Shown here in pieces: positions 52,188 through 61,181 of a stretch of DNA of 64,000 nucleotides. How positions within the stretch are numbered: the stretch's first letter is position 1; each line of letters opens with the position of its first letter. The position numbers and the translations under genes are program-made. Origin of the DNA: 3107 sp001483205 (GTDB lineage: Bacteria; Pseudomonadota; Alphaproteobacteria; Rhodobacterales; Rhodobacteraceae); contig OZ219809.1 of NCBI GenBank assembly GCA_964291375.2, positions 124,001 through 188,000 on the forward strand, written 5' to 3'. The notes under the pieces are model-generated. The model was not told the DNA's origin, did not search any database, and was given only the letters and a program-made list of their open reading frames with translations.

Positions 52188-53249
52188 ATGCTCACAAAAT
52201 TGACAAAAACCGCAGCGGTCGCTGCGCTGGTGGTGGCAACATCGGCCATTGCAGCAACGGCGGCTGACTATACGCTGCGGGCAACCGCAAACTCGAACGA
52301 AAATGACGAGGATTATGACGGGCTGATCGTCTTTAAGAACTTCGTCGAGAATGCCTCGAACGGGGCTGTCGAGGTCGAGTTGTTCATCGGCACGCAACTG
52401 TGCTCGAACGGTGCGGAATGCCTGCAAGGGGTCGCTGACGGCACCATCGACATCTACATCTCCACCTCGGGCGGGGCCTCGGGCATCTTCCCCTATGTGC
52501 AGGTGCTGGACCTGCCGTATCTGATGGCCGATGACCGCGTTGCCGAGCATGTCCTGTCTGGCGACTTCACCCGTAGCCTGCGCGACATGGCGCTTGAGGA
52601 TTCGGGCGGGGCCATCCGGCTGATGACCATCGGCAACACCGGCGGCTGGCGCAACTTTGCCAACACCAAGCGCCGGGTCGCAGAGCCTGCCGATATGGAA
52701 GGGCTGAAGATCCGCACCGTGGTTGCCGATCTGCCGCAGGAACTGGTCAAGGCCCTGGGCGCGTCCCCGACACCGATTCCGTGGCCGGAACTGTTCACCA
52801 GCTTCCAGACCGGGGTTGTCGAAGGGTCCAAAAACGGGATCACCGACATCATGGGGATGAAATTCCCCGATGCCGGGCTTCAGTATGTGACCCTGGACGG
52901 CCACGCCTATATGGGGGCGCTGTGGTGGATGAGCAACGCCAAATTCCAGGACATGCCCGCAGACCTGCGGCGTGTCATTGTGGACGGCTTCTATGCCCTG
53001 CAACAGGCGACATTCGCATCGCCCAAGCGCAAGTCGATCCAGGCCTATGAGGATTTCGTCGCCGGGGGCGGTGACCTCTACGTGCCGACGCCCGAACAGA
53101 AAGAGGCGTTCAAACAGGCCGCGACACCGGTTTATGACTGGTTCCAGAGCAATGTGGCCCGTGGTGATCAAATCTTTACCGCGCTGACCGATGCCGTGGC
53201 CAAGGCCGAGGCAGAGATCAACGCATCCCGTGATGCGGACCTGAACTGA
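52188..53249 (+). CDS. TRAP transporter substrate-binding protein (DctP)
   Basis: A 353-residue periplasmic solute-binding protein with a signal peptide (KTAAVAALVVATSAIAATA, cleavage probably near A-D-Y). The DctP family arginine that grips a carboxylate or other anion is likely within GLKIRTV. AAAAGGAGG precedes the ATG, a strong ribosome site. If the cluster handles a sulfonate, this protein would bind the sulfonated sugar or glycoside. Confidence 0.92.
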   Translation: MLTKLTKTAAVAALVVATSAIAATAADYTLRATANSNENDEDYDGLIVFKNFVENASNGAVEVELFIGTQLCSNGAECLQGVADGTIDIYISTSGGASGIFPYVQVLDLPYLMADDRVAEHVLSGDFTRSLRDMALEDSGGAIRLMTIGNTGGWRNFANTKRRVAEPADMEGLKIRTVVADLPQELVKALGASPTPIPWPELFTSFQTGVVEGSKNGITDIMGMKFPDAGLQYVTLDGHAYMGALWWMSNAKFQDMPADLRRVIVDGFYALQQATFASPKRKSIQAYEDFVAGGGDLYVPTPEQKEAFKQAATPVYDWFQSNVARGDQIFTALTDAVAKAEAEINASRDADLN

Positions 53250-53302
53250 CCGACAAGCGGGTCGGGCTGCTTTGGCGGCCCGGTCCCGGCCCCCCGGCCC
53301 GG

Positions 53303-53779
53303 TCAGCGAAAGGGATACATCCACCCCTTGTAATCGTTCACCAGAATATGCGCCTTTTCGATCTGCTCCGGCGTCATCTTCTTGACCACCTCTTCCAGGC
53401 TGATCGCCGCATCGGGATCACCGCCGATGGCGCTGAGCGTATACCACATGTAAGCCCGCACAAGGTCAGGGGCGGGCAGCCCAAGGCCCAGCTCATAATA
53501 CCAGCCAACACCGGATTGAGCACCCGGATGCCCTTTCATCGAGGCGCGCAGATACCATTCAAACGCCCGCTGGTAATCCTGTTCAACCCCAAGGCCCATG
53601 GCATACATCACGCCGATAAGCTCTTCGGCCTCGGCATTGCCCGAACGCGCGGCGGGCAGCAGCGCCTGACGCGCCGCGCCAAACGCCCCCGCCTCCATCA
53701 GATCGCGGGCGTCTTCAAGCTCGCACAAGGCCGGGGTCGCAAAAAGGCAAAGGGCAAAGGCATGGACAAGCTGACGCAT
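53303..53779 (-). CDS. Sel1-repeat protein with signal peptide
   Basis: A 158-residue protein with a signal peptide (LVHAFALCLFATPALC, possibly a lipoprotein-like cysteine) and at least two Sel1/TPR-like repeats (AEELIGVMYAMGLGVEQDYQRAFEWYLRAS, then GAQSGVGWYYELGLG). These repeats mediate protein contacts. Its first 18 bases overlap the start of the divergent peroxidase gene. Confidence 0.78.
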   Translation of the reverse strand: MRQLVHAFALCLFATPALCELEDARDLMEAGAFGAARQALLPAARSGNAEAEELIGVMYAMGLGVEQDYQRAFEWYLRASMKGHPGAQSGVGWYYELGLGLPAPDLVRAYMWYTLSAIGGDPDAAISLEEVVKKMTPEQIEKAHILVNDYKGWMYPFR

Positions 53780-55069
53780 GGGTTTGCTGTGCTCTTGTTT
53801 GTCGGGGCAGCATCAGCGCAGGACGTGCCGCGCCCGCTGACCGATGACGATTTCCTGCCCTTTGATATGAAAAAGGCGGCCATTGGTCATCAGCTATTTT
53901 ATGATCCGATCCTGTCGGGCAACCGGAATATTTCCTGCGCGCACTGCCATCATCCGGATTTCGGAACCTCGGACGGGCTGTCGCTTGGGATTGGCGAGGG
54001 CGGTCAGGGCCTTGGCCCCGCGCGCACACCGGGCACCGGGGCGCAGAAAATCCGCAAGCGCATTCCCCGGAATGCTCCCGGATTATGGAATCTGGGGGCG
54101 CGGGAGATTCACACCCTGTTTCACGACGGGCGGCTCAGCCGTTCGGACATTTACGGCAACGGTTTCAATTCGCCCGCCCAAGAGTGGCTGCCGCAGGGTC
54201 TCAATTCCCTTCTGGCGGCACAGGCGCTTTTCCCGCTGACCGCGCAGTTTGAAATGGCCGGGAATGTGGCAGAGAACCAGGTTACGGGGGCCGTGCATGA
54301 CCGGATCGATAAGGGTTGGCCGATTCTGGCCAAACGGGTGCGCACGGACCCGCGCTATGGCCCGGCCATGGTCGGGGCGTTTGCCGGGGTCGGCACCACC
54401 GAAGACATCACGATTGTCGAGATCGCCAATGCCCTTGCCGCCTTTATCGCCACGGAATGGCGCAGCACCGACAGCCCGTTTGACCAATACCTGGCCGGGG
54501 ATGCGGGCGCGTTGTCGCCTGTGCAGAAGGACGGGATGAAGCTGTTCTTCGGAAAGGGGCAATGTTCGTCCTGCCACTCCGGCCCGTTGCTGTCGGATCA
54601 GCGGTTTTACGCTCTGGCGCTGCCGCCCTTTGGTCCGGGCCGGACCCGGCCTTTCGATCCGTATGCACGGGATGTCGGGCGGATGGGGGAAAGCGACAGC
54701 CTTGAGGACGCCTATCGTTTTCGGACCCCGATGCTGCGCAATGTCGCCCTGACCGCGCCGTATGGCCATAACGGGGCCTTTCCCGATCTGGGCAGCATGA
54801 TCCGCCACCACCTGAACCCCGGACAGAGCCTGTCGGACTGGCGACCCGAAATGGCGGCCCTGCCCAAGGTTCCATGGCTGGAGCAAGCGGATTTCCTGAT
54901 CCGGGATGACCGGTTCGAGATGGAGCGTCAACAGAGCAGGATTGACATTTCACTCCCGGCGCTGAGCGATGCCGAGGTCGGGAGTTTGGTCGCGTTCCTG
55001 CACGCGCTGACCGGGACGGATAGCGTGGACAGGCCGCCCTTTGGCGTGCCGGAAGGGTTTGTTCCCTAG
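53762..55069 (+). CDS. Di-haem cytochrome c peroxidase (CCP/MauG family)
   Basis: A 435-residue periplasmic protein with a signal peptide (GFAVLLFVGAASAQ) and two haem-binding CXXCH motifs, CAHCH and CSSCH. Relatives reduce hydrogen peroxide or modify proteins oxidatively. The best start (MDKLTHG) lies inside the first codons of the divergent Sel1 gene; an internal GTG is possible. Its TAG stop is part of a CTAGGGCGTAGACC repeat end. Confidence 0.87.
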   Translation: MDKLTHGFAVLLFVGAASAQDVPRPLTDDDFLPFDMKKAAIGHQLFYDPILSGNRNISCAHCHHPDFGTSDGLSLGIGEGGQGLGPARTPGTGAQKIRKRIPRNAPGLWNLGAREIHTLFHDGRLSRSDIYGNGFNSPAQEWLPQGLNSLLAAQALFPLTAQFEMAGNVAENQVTGAVHDRIDKGWPILAKRVRTDPRYGPAMVGAFAGVGTTEDITIVEIANALAAFIATEWRSTDSPFDQYLAGDAGALSPVQKDGMKLFFGKGQCSSCHSGPLLSDQRFYALALPPFGPGRTRPFDPYARDVGRMGESDSLEDAYRFRTPMLRNVALTAPYGHNGAFPDLGSMIRHHLNPGQSLSDWRPEMAALPKVPWLEQADFLIRDDRFEMERQQSRIDISLPALSDAEVGSLVAFLHALTGTDSVDRPPFGVPEGFVP

Positions 55070-55105
55070 GGCGTAGACCTTTGCATATTGGCCGGGCCGC
55101 GCAGG
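55066..55105. repeat. Single repeat end, CTAGGGCGTAGACCTTTGC type
   Basis: CTAGGGCGTAGACC followed by TTTGCATATTGGCC closely resembles IS427 and IS630 remnant ends (CTAGGGTGTAGACCTATAATT and TAGGGCATAGACCTATAAG). It also resembles the shorter GACCTCTGCATATTGG ends elsewhere, linking the dispersed repeats to IS ends. Only one end is present between the peroxidase and gltA. Confidence 0.65.
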
Positions 55106-55122
55106 GCCTCACCCCCCACGGT

Positions 55123-56418
55123 TCAACGGCTCTCCACATCCACATAGTCGCGCCGGGTTTCCCCCTCATACCGCTGACGCGGGCGGCCAATCTTCTGCCG
55201 GGTATCGCCGATCATCTCTTTCCACTGGGAAATCCAGCCCACGGTGCGGCTGAGCGCAAAGACCGGCGTGAACATCGAGGTCGGGAACCCCATCGCATCC
55301 AGAATGATGCCGGAATAGAAGTCAACATTGGGATAGAGCTTCTTCTCGACGAAATACGGGTCGGCCAGTGCCGCGGTCTCAAGCGCTTTGGCCACGTGCA
55401 GAACCGGGTTGTTTTCCGCCCCCAGAAGGTCAAGCACCTCATCCGCCGACTGCTTCATCACCCGCGCGCGGGGGTCGAAATTCTTATAGACCCGGTGGCC
55501 GAACCCCATCAGGCGGAACGGATCATCCCGGTCCTTTGCCCGCGCGATGAACTCAGGAATACGCTCGGGGGTGCCGATCTCTTTCAGCATCTCCAGACAA
55601 GCCTGATTGGCCCCGCCATGGGCAGGCCCCCACAGGCAGGCGATCCCGGCGGCCACACAAGCAAACGGGTTCGCCCCCGAACTGCCCGCAAGCCGCACCG
55701 TCGAGGTCGAAGCGTTCTGCTCGTGATCGGCATGGAGCATCAGGATGCGGTCCATCGCCCGGCTCAGGATCGGGTTGACCGGATAGTCCTCTGCCGGAAC
55801 CGCAAAGCACATGCGCAGGAAATTCGAGGCATAATCCAGCGTGTTGTCGGGATAGACGAAAGGCTGGCCGATGGAATACTTGTAAGCCATCGCCGCAATC
55901 GTCGGCAGCTTGGCGATCATGCGGACCGAGGCGATTTCCCGCTGCATCGGGTCTGATATGTCGAGCGAATCATGATAGAAGGCCGACATCGCCCCGACAA
56001 CACCAACCATCGTCGCCATCGGGTGCGCATCGCGCCGGAACCCGCGAAAGAAATTGTGCATCTGCTCATGCACCATGGTGTGCCGGGTCACCCGGCCCTC
56101 GAAATCCTCTAACTGGCCAGCGGTCGGCAATTCGCCGTAAAGCAGCAGATAGCAGACCTCGAGATAGTGGGAGTTCTCGGCCAACTGGTCGATGGGATAG
56201 CCGCGGTGCAAAAGCTCCCCCGCATCCCCGTCGATATATGTGATGGTGGAATCACAGCTTGCGGTGGAGGTAAAGCCGGGGTCATAGGTAAAGACCCCGC
56301 CATCGGCATAGAGGCGGCGAATGTCGATAACATCCGGCCCCGCTGTCGGGGAATAGATCGGCAATTCAAGCGTCTTGTCGTGAAAGCTCAGGGTGGCCGT
56401 GGCCGTCTGTTCTGTCAT
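55123..56418 (-). CDS. gltA: Citrate synthase
   Basis: A 431-residue type II citrate synthase: oxaloacetate plus acetyl-CoA to citrate. Catalytic histidines are in LMLHADHEQNAS and GPAHGGANQA, the aspartate in YSGIILDAMG, and the citrate synthase signature GFGHRVYKNFDPRARV is present. Its start overlaps the gltX end by 4 bases, so the two are one operon. Confidence 0.96.
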   Translation of the reverse strand: MTEQTATATLSFHDKTLELPIYSPTAGPDVIDIRRLYADGGVFTYDPGFTSTASCDSTITYIDGDAGELLHRGYPIDQLAENSHYLEVCYLLLYGELPTAGQLEDFEGRVTRHTMVHEQMHNFFRGFRRDAHPMATMVGVVGAMSAFYHDSLDISDPMQREIASVRMIAKLPTIAAMAYKYSIGQPFVYPDNTLDYASNFLRMCFAVPAEDYPVNPILSRAMDRILMLHADHEQNASTSTVRLAGSSGANPFACVAAGIACLWGPAHGGANQACLEMLKEIGTPERIPEFIARAKDRDDPFRLMGFGHRVYKNFDPRARVMKQSADEVLDLLGAENNPVLHVAKALETAALADPYFVEKKLYPNVDFYSGIILDAMGFPTSMFTPVFALSRTVGWISQWKEMIGDTRQKIGRPRQRYEGETRRDYVDVESR

Positions 56419-57884
56419 TTGGTGTCCTCCTTGCCCGATAATACGGGGGGTGCTTCCGGCGCGACAGGGGCGTCGGCCCTCTGTTCCGCCAAATCCTTCA
56501 GTCGGGCGATGGTTTCCTCACGCCCGATGACTGTCATCATGTCGAATACGCCGGGCGAGGCTCCCGATCCCGAAAGCGCCGCGCGCAATGGTCCGGCGAC
56601 CTTGCCCGGTTTCAGATCATGCGACGCTGCGAATGCGGCAATGTCCGCTTCTAACGCCTCATGGGTCCAGTTAGCATCATGCAGCTTCTGCGTCAATTCC
56701 GCCAGCAGGGCGCGGGTGGGCGCATCAAGCACCTTTGCGGCGCGCGCATCCGGGGCAAGGGGCCGGGCCTCAAGGACAAATCTTGCCTTTTCGGTCAGGT
56801 CGATGAAAGTTTTCGCCCGGCTTTTGAGGCAAGGCATTGCCCGGCCCAAAGCGGTGACCTGATCCGCGGCAAGGGGCGTCTGCCCGGTGGCGGCCCGAAA
56901 CGCCTGAAGCTCATGCAGCAACGCGGCGTCCTCCCCGGCGGCGATATGGCGGGCGGAAAGATGCTCCAGCTTTTTGAAATCCAGCCGGGCGGGGGATTTG
57001 CCGATCCCCGAAAGGCCAAACCATTCCTGCGCTTCTGCATCGGTGAAAAACTCGTCATCCCCATGGCTCCAGCCCAGCCGGGCCAGATAATTGCGCATCG
57101 CCGCCGCCGGATAGCCCATCGCCCGATACTCGCCCACCCCCAGCGCCCCGTGGCGTTTCGACAGCTTTCGTCCGTCGGGGCCGTGGATCAGCGGAATATG
57201 CGCCCAGACCGGAACCGCCCAGCCCATGGCGCGATAGATCAGCGACTGGCGCGCGGCATTGGCAAGGTGATCATCGCCCCGGATCACATGGGTGACGCCC
57301 GTGTCATGGTCATCAACAACCACCGCCAGCATATAGGTGGGCGTGCCGTCAGAGCGCAGCAGGATCATGTCATCGAGGCTGTCGTGCCGGAACCTCACCC
57401 GGCCCTGCACCCGGTCGTCGATCACGGTTTCACCGTCACGCGGGGCCTTGATGCGGATGACGGACGGCGCATCGGGATGGGTGGACGGGCAGGCGTCGCG
57501 CCAGGGGGACCGGAACAGGGTGGATGTGCCCGCCGCGCGCGCCTGTTCGCGAAAGGCCGCGACCTCTTCGGCGGTCGAAAAGCACCTGTAGGCATGACCG
57601 GCGGCGAGCAGGGCGCGGGCGACCTCGGCATGGCGCGGGGCGCGGGCGGCCTGGCTGATTGCCGCGCCGTCATGGTCAAGGCCGAGCCAGGCCAGCCCGT
57701 CGAAAATGGCTTGGGTGGCCTCAGGCGTGGAGCGCTCTTTGTCGGTGTCTTCGATCCTCAGCAGAAAACGCCCCCCCCGCCCGCGCGCATAAAGCCGGTT
57801 GAACAAGGCCGTGCGCGCGCCGCCGACATGCAGAAAGCCGGTGGGCGAGGGGGCAAAACGGGTGACAACGGGCGTATCGGGCAT
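56415..57884 (-). CDS. gltX: Glutamate--tRNA ligase
   Basis: A 489-residue class I tRNA synthetase. The HIGH-like motif is SPTGFLHVGGAR and the KMSKS-like motif is RKLSKRHGALG. The C-terminal anticodon domain is about 150 residues. It charges glutamate to tRNA-Glu, and in alphaproteobacteria often tRNA-Gln for later amidation. It diverges from comEC. Confidence 0.95.
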   Translation of the reverse strand: MPDTPVVTRFAPSPTGFLHVGGARTALFNRLYARGRGGRFLLRIEDTDKERSTPEATQAIFDGLAWLGLDHDGAAISQAARAPRHAEVARALLAAGHAYRCFSTAEEVAAFREQARAAGTSTLFRSPWRDACPSTHPDAPSVIRIKAPRDGETVIDDRVQGRVRFRHDSLDDMILLRSDGTPTYMLAVVVDDHDTGVTHVIRGDDHLANAARQSLIYRAMGWAVPVWAHIPLIHGPDGRKLSKRHGALGVGEYRAMGYPAAAMRNYLARLGWSHGDDEFFTDAEAQEWFGLSGIGKSPARLDFKKLEHLSARHIAAGEDAALLHELQAFRAATGQTPLAADQVTALGRAMPCLKSRAKTFIDLTEKARFVLEARPLAPDARAAKVLDAPTRALLAELTQKLHDANWTHEALEADIAAFAASHDLKPGKVAGPLRAALSGSGASPGVFDMMTVIGREETIARLKDLAEQRADAPVAPEAPPVLSGKEDTK

Positions 57885-57963
57885 CAGGCGTTAACTTTAT
57901 GGAAACCATGTGGGGAGAGAGTGCCAAAGCGCGTTTTAACCGGCAAGAGGAGCCGCGACAAGG

Positions 57964-60006
57964 GTGCGCCTGCTTCTGTCACTACTTGCGCGGCAACGCG
58001 GCCATCTGTTCCCCTGGGCGGCGGTGTTCTACGGGTGCGGTATCGGTATCTATTTCGCCCTGCGGACAGAGCCGTCGGCGCTGCACTATCTGATCCTTAT
58101 CGCCGTTCTGGGGGCGGTCATGGTCGGGCTGACCCGGTGCGGCGAAAACCTGGCCCCTTTGTTGGTGGCGGTGCTTATGCTGCTCTTGGGGGGGCTGGTC
58201 GCCGGAATCCATGCGCATCTGGCCAAGGCCCCGGTTCTGGGCTTTCGCTATTACGGCCCGGTCGAAGGGCGGATCGTCACTATCGACCGCTCTTGGTCCG
58301 ACAAGATCAGGCTGACGCTTGATCAGGTGGTGCTGCACCGGACAGACCCGTCCCGGACGCCGCTCAGGGCGCGGCTTTCGCTCCACGGTCAACAGGGGTT
58401 TTTCACCCCCGAACCCGGCGCGCGCGTGGTGCTGACGGGGCATTTATCGCCGCCGCAGGGTCCGGCAGAACCCGGCGGGTTCGACTTTCGCCGCACGGCA
58501 TGGTTTGAGCGCATCGGCGCGGTGGGGTATACGCGCACCCCCGCCCTGCGCCTGTCGCCGCCCGAGGCCGGGGCGCGTCTGTGGCTGGCGCGGTTGCGCC
58601 ACCGGATGGCAGAGGCGATACGCTCCCGCATTGGCGGCGATACCGGCGCGTTTGCCGCCGCGATCACCACCGGGGACCGCAGCGGCATCAGCAGAGGGAC
58701 GCTTGAGGCGCTGCGGGCCTCTAATCTGGCGCATCTTCTGGCGATTTCGGGTCTGCATATGGGGCTGCTGACCGGGTTTGTCTTTGCCGCGCTGCGATAC
58801 GGGCTGGCGCTGGTGCCGGTGATCGCACTCCGCTGGCCGACGAAAAAGCTGGCGGCGCTGGTGGCATTGGCGGCGGGTGGCGGATACCTGGCGCTGTCGG
58901 GCGGCAATGTGGCGACGGTGCGCGCCTTTGTCATGGTCTCGGTGGTGCTGATTGCGGTGCTGCTGGACCGCCGGGCGCTGACATTGCGCGTGGTGGCGAT
59001 TGCGGCGCTGATCGTGCTGTCGCTTGACCCGCAGGAACTGACCGGGCCGGGCTTTCAGATGTCCTTTGCCGCGACCACGGCGCTGATCGCGGCCTTTGGC
59101 GCAGTGCGGGCGGTGCGGTGGCCTGCCCTGCGCGGGCCGGTGCGGGCGGTGGCGGCGGCAATCATCTCATCGGCGGTTGCCGGGCTGGCGACTGCACCGT
59201 TTGCGGCGGCGCATTTCAACCAGATCGCCCATTACGGGCTGATGGCCAACATCGCTGCCGTGCCGGTGATGGGGCTGGTGACGATGCCCGCCGCGGTTCT
59301 GGCCGCGCTCTTGTGGCCCGTGGGGTTAGAGAATATCGGCCTCGGAATCATGGAGATCGGCATTCGCTGGATTCTTGCGGTTTCGGTCTATGTGGCGGGG
59401 CTTGAGGGGGCGCTTGGCCATGTGCGCGCACCGGGGGGCATGGTGTTGCCGCTGCTCAGCCTTGGGGCGCTTTTCGTCATGCTGTGGGGTGGCCCCGCGC
59501 GGTTCCTGGGGGTGGTGGCGGTTGCGCTTTCCCTTGTGCTGTGGCGGGCGACCGACCGGCCCGATGTTCTGATCGCCGCAACCGGGGGGCTGGTTGGTGT
59601 GACCGGGCCGGAGGGCCGGGCGCTCAGCAAACCGCGCGGTGAGGGCTTTGTCGCCGGTATCTGGCTGGAGAATGACGGCGCGCCTGCGGATCAGGCAGAA
59701 GCACATCAGAGGCCCGCCTTTACCGACGATGACGGTGTGCCTGCGGCGCAGGTGGCGGGGCAGGTGTTTTTTCATCTGCACCGAAAGCGCCATGCAGAGC
59801 GCGCGCGGCACCTTTGTCGAGAGGGGGCATGGCTGATAAGCCCGTTGCCGTTGGAGGGGGGCGGCGGCCCGTGCCGGGTTCTGGATGCGCCCCGTCTGCG
59901 GCAAAGCGGCAGCGTCGCGGTTTTTGCGGGCCGCGACGGGGTGCGGGTGCGGACGACGGCAGGGCACTCGGGAACAAGGCTGTGGACAGTGCCGCCGGGT
60001 CAGTAG
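57964..60006 (+). CDS. comEC: ComEC/Rec2-family DNA-uptake channel protein
   Basis: A 680-residue membrane protein. It has an N-terminal DUF4131 region with membrane segments, then the Competence domain beginning ITTGDRSGIS with LAISGLHMGLLTG, then further segments. The C-terminal metallo-beta-lactamase domain of full ComEC proteins is not visible (no HxHxDH motif), as is common in alphaproteobacteria. It imports single-stranded DNA in transformation. The start is a GTG. Confidence 0.87.
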   Translation: MRLLLSLLARQRGHLFPWAAVFYGCGIGIYFALRTEPSALHYLILIAVLGAVMVGLTRCGENLAPLLVAVLMLLLGGLVAGIHAHLAKAPVLGFRYYGPVEGRIVTIDRSWSDKIRLTLDQVVLHRTDPSRTPLRARLSLHGQQGFFTPEPGARVVLTGHLSPPQGPAEPGGFDFRRTAWFERIGAVGYTRTPALRLSPPEAGARLWLARLRHRMAEAIRSRIGGDTGAFAAAITTGDRSGISRGTLEALRASNLAHLLAISGLHMGLLTGFVFAALRYGLALVPVIALRWPTKKLAALVALAAGGGYLALSGGNVATVRAFVMVSVVLIAVLLDRRALTLRVVAIAALIVLSLDPQELTGPGFQMSFAATTALIAAFGAVRAVRWPALRGPVRAVAAAIISSAVAGLATAPFAAAHFNQIAHYGLMANIAAVPVMGLVTMPAAVLAALLWPVGLENIGLGIMEIGIRWILAVSVYVAGLEGALGHVRAPGGMVLPLLSLGALFVMLWGGPARFLGVVAVALSLVLWRATDRPDVLIAATGGLVGVTGPEGRALSKPRGEGFVAGIWLENDGAPADQAEAHQRPAFTDDDGVPAAQVAGQVFFHLHRKRHAERARHLCREGAWLISPLPLEGGGGPCRVLDAPRLRQSGSVAVFAGRDGVRVRTTAGHSGTRLWTVPPGQ

Positions 60007-60033
60007 GCCGGATTATGGTGTGATGGGGTGAAG

Positions 60034-60276
60034 TTGATCACAGGGCCCATCCCTGATCCTGTCAGGGCACAAGTGGCAGATGCATTGCCGGGACATGTGC
60101 GCGAACAGTCCGAAGGGCCGCGTCCGACCCGCTCGGGGGGGGGGGGACGGCGCGGCCCGGTCTTGTGACCGGGCAGAGTCAGGGCCGGGGCCTGGACACA
60201 AAATCCGGGCGTCAGGCTATATTGGCTTTGGGCAGGCAGACGGTTTGGCCACCTATGCACTAATATGCAGGGGTCT
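60034..60276. repeat. Intergenic repeat element between comEC and lexA
   Basis: Positions 60034-60068 match 20190-20224 over 35 bases with few differences. A 24-base string at 60199-60222 is identical to 12699-12722. The right end is AATATGCAGGGGTC. A GCCCGGTC/GACCGGGC-type hairpin lies near 60160. This 367-bp gap holds no gene. Confidence 0.75.
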
Positions 60277-60373
60277 TCAGAAAATGGTTCGCAGGGCGCA
60301 CACGCCGCCACACCGCAAGGATAAAAACCATATATCCCAATAAGTTGCCCCGGTTCCGCCCACCACCCGCGGA

Positions 60374-61081
60374 TCAGTAAGTGCGGATCAGCCCGACCAG
60401 CCGCCCCTGCACCCTGACCGCGCCTTCGGGCAGCACCCGCGTCTCGTGCGCCGGGTTGGCGGCCTCCAGAGCAATCATCCCGCCCCGTCGCCGGAACCGT
60501 TTCAGCGTCGCCTCATACCCCTCGATCTGGGCAACAACAATATCACCGCTCTCGGCCTCGGCGGTTTCGCGCACCACCACCAGATCGCCGTCATGTATCC
60601 CGACCCCGATCATCGAATCGCCCCGGACCTCCAGCGCATAATGCCGCCCCTTGCCGCTCAGCATTTCGCCGGGAACCGCCCGTGTGCGCGCCCCGTCCTC
60701 AATCGCCTCGATGGGTTTGCCCGCGGCAATCCGGCCCAGCACCCTGACCTCGACCGACGACGGGGCGACGGGCCGCGCATTGGCCGACAGGCTATCATAC
60801 AGGCCATCAGGCCGGTCGCCGTCAATCACGCGCGGGGTAAAGCCGCCATCCCCTTTGCCGCTCAGCGCCTCGGGCATCCGGATGATCTCGATGGCGCGGG
60901 CCTTATGCGCCAGCCGCCGGACAAAGCCGCGCTCTTCCAGCGCCGTAATCAGCCGGTGAATGCCGGATTTGGAGCGCAGATTGAGCGCCAGCCTCATTTC
61001 GTCGAAAGAGGGCGGCACGCCGTCGCGCTTCACCCTTTGATGGATGAAATCGAGCAATGCCAACTGTTTGCGGGTCAGCAT
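60374..61081 (-). CDS. lexA: SOS repressor LexA
   Basis: A 235-residue repressor-protease. The N-terminal winged helix (MLTRKQLALLDFIHQR, GIHRLITALEERGFVRR) binds SOS boxes. The cleavage-site region is VLGRIAAGKPIEA, the catalytic serine is in EVRGDSMIGVGI and the lysine in EATLKRFRRR. RecA filament triggers self-cleavage. Its promoter carries three GTTC half-sites. Confidence 0.96.
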   Translation of the reverse strand: MLTRKQLALLDFIHQRVKRDGVPPSFDEMRLALNLRSKSGIHRLITALEERGFVRRLAHKARAIEIIRMPEALSGKGDGGFTPRVIDGDRPDGLYDSLSANARPVAPSSVEVRVLGRIAAGKPIEAIEDGARTRAVPGEMLSGKGRHYALEVRGDSMIGVGIHDGDLVVVRETAEAESGDIVVAQIEGYEATLKRFRRRGGMIALEAANPAHETRVLPEGAVRVQGRLVGLIRTY

Positions 61082-61123
61082 GAGGTGCGCCTTGATTGCC
61101 AGCGGCGGGTTTGCCGCGCGGGT

Positions 61124-61149
61124 GTTCGGGCGTTGTTCTATACGTGTTC
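61124..61149. promoter_or_regulatory. Overlapping SOS boxes, GTTC-N7-GTTC-N7-GTTC
   Basis: GTTC occurs at 61124, 61135 and 61146 with exactly 7 bases between each, giving two overlapping alphaproteobacterial LexA boxes 43-68 bp upstream of the lexA start. This implies autoregulation with an extra half-site. Confidence 0.88.
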
Positions 61150-61181
61150 CCGTTTTGTGTCAACCCCGCCGCCCCCGCCGG

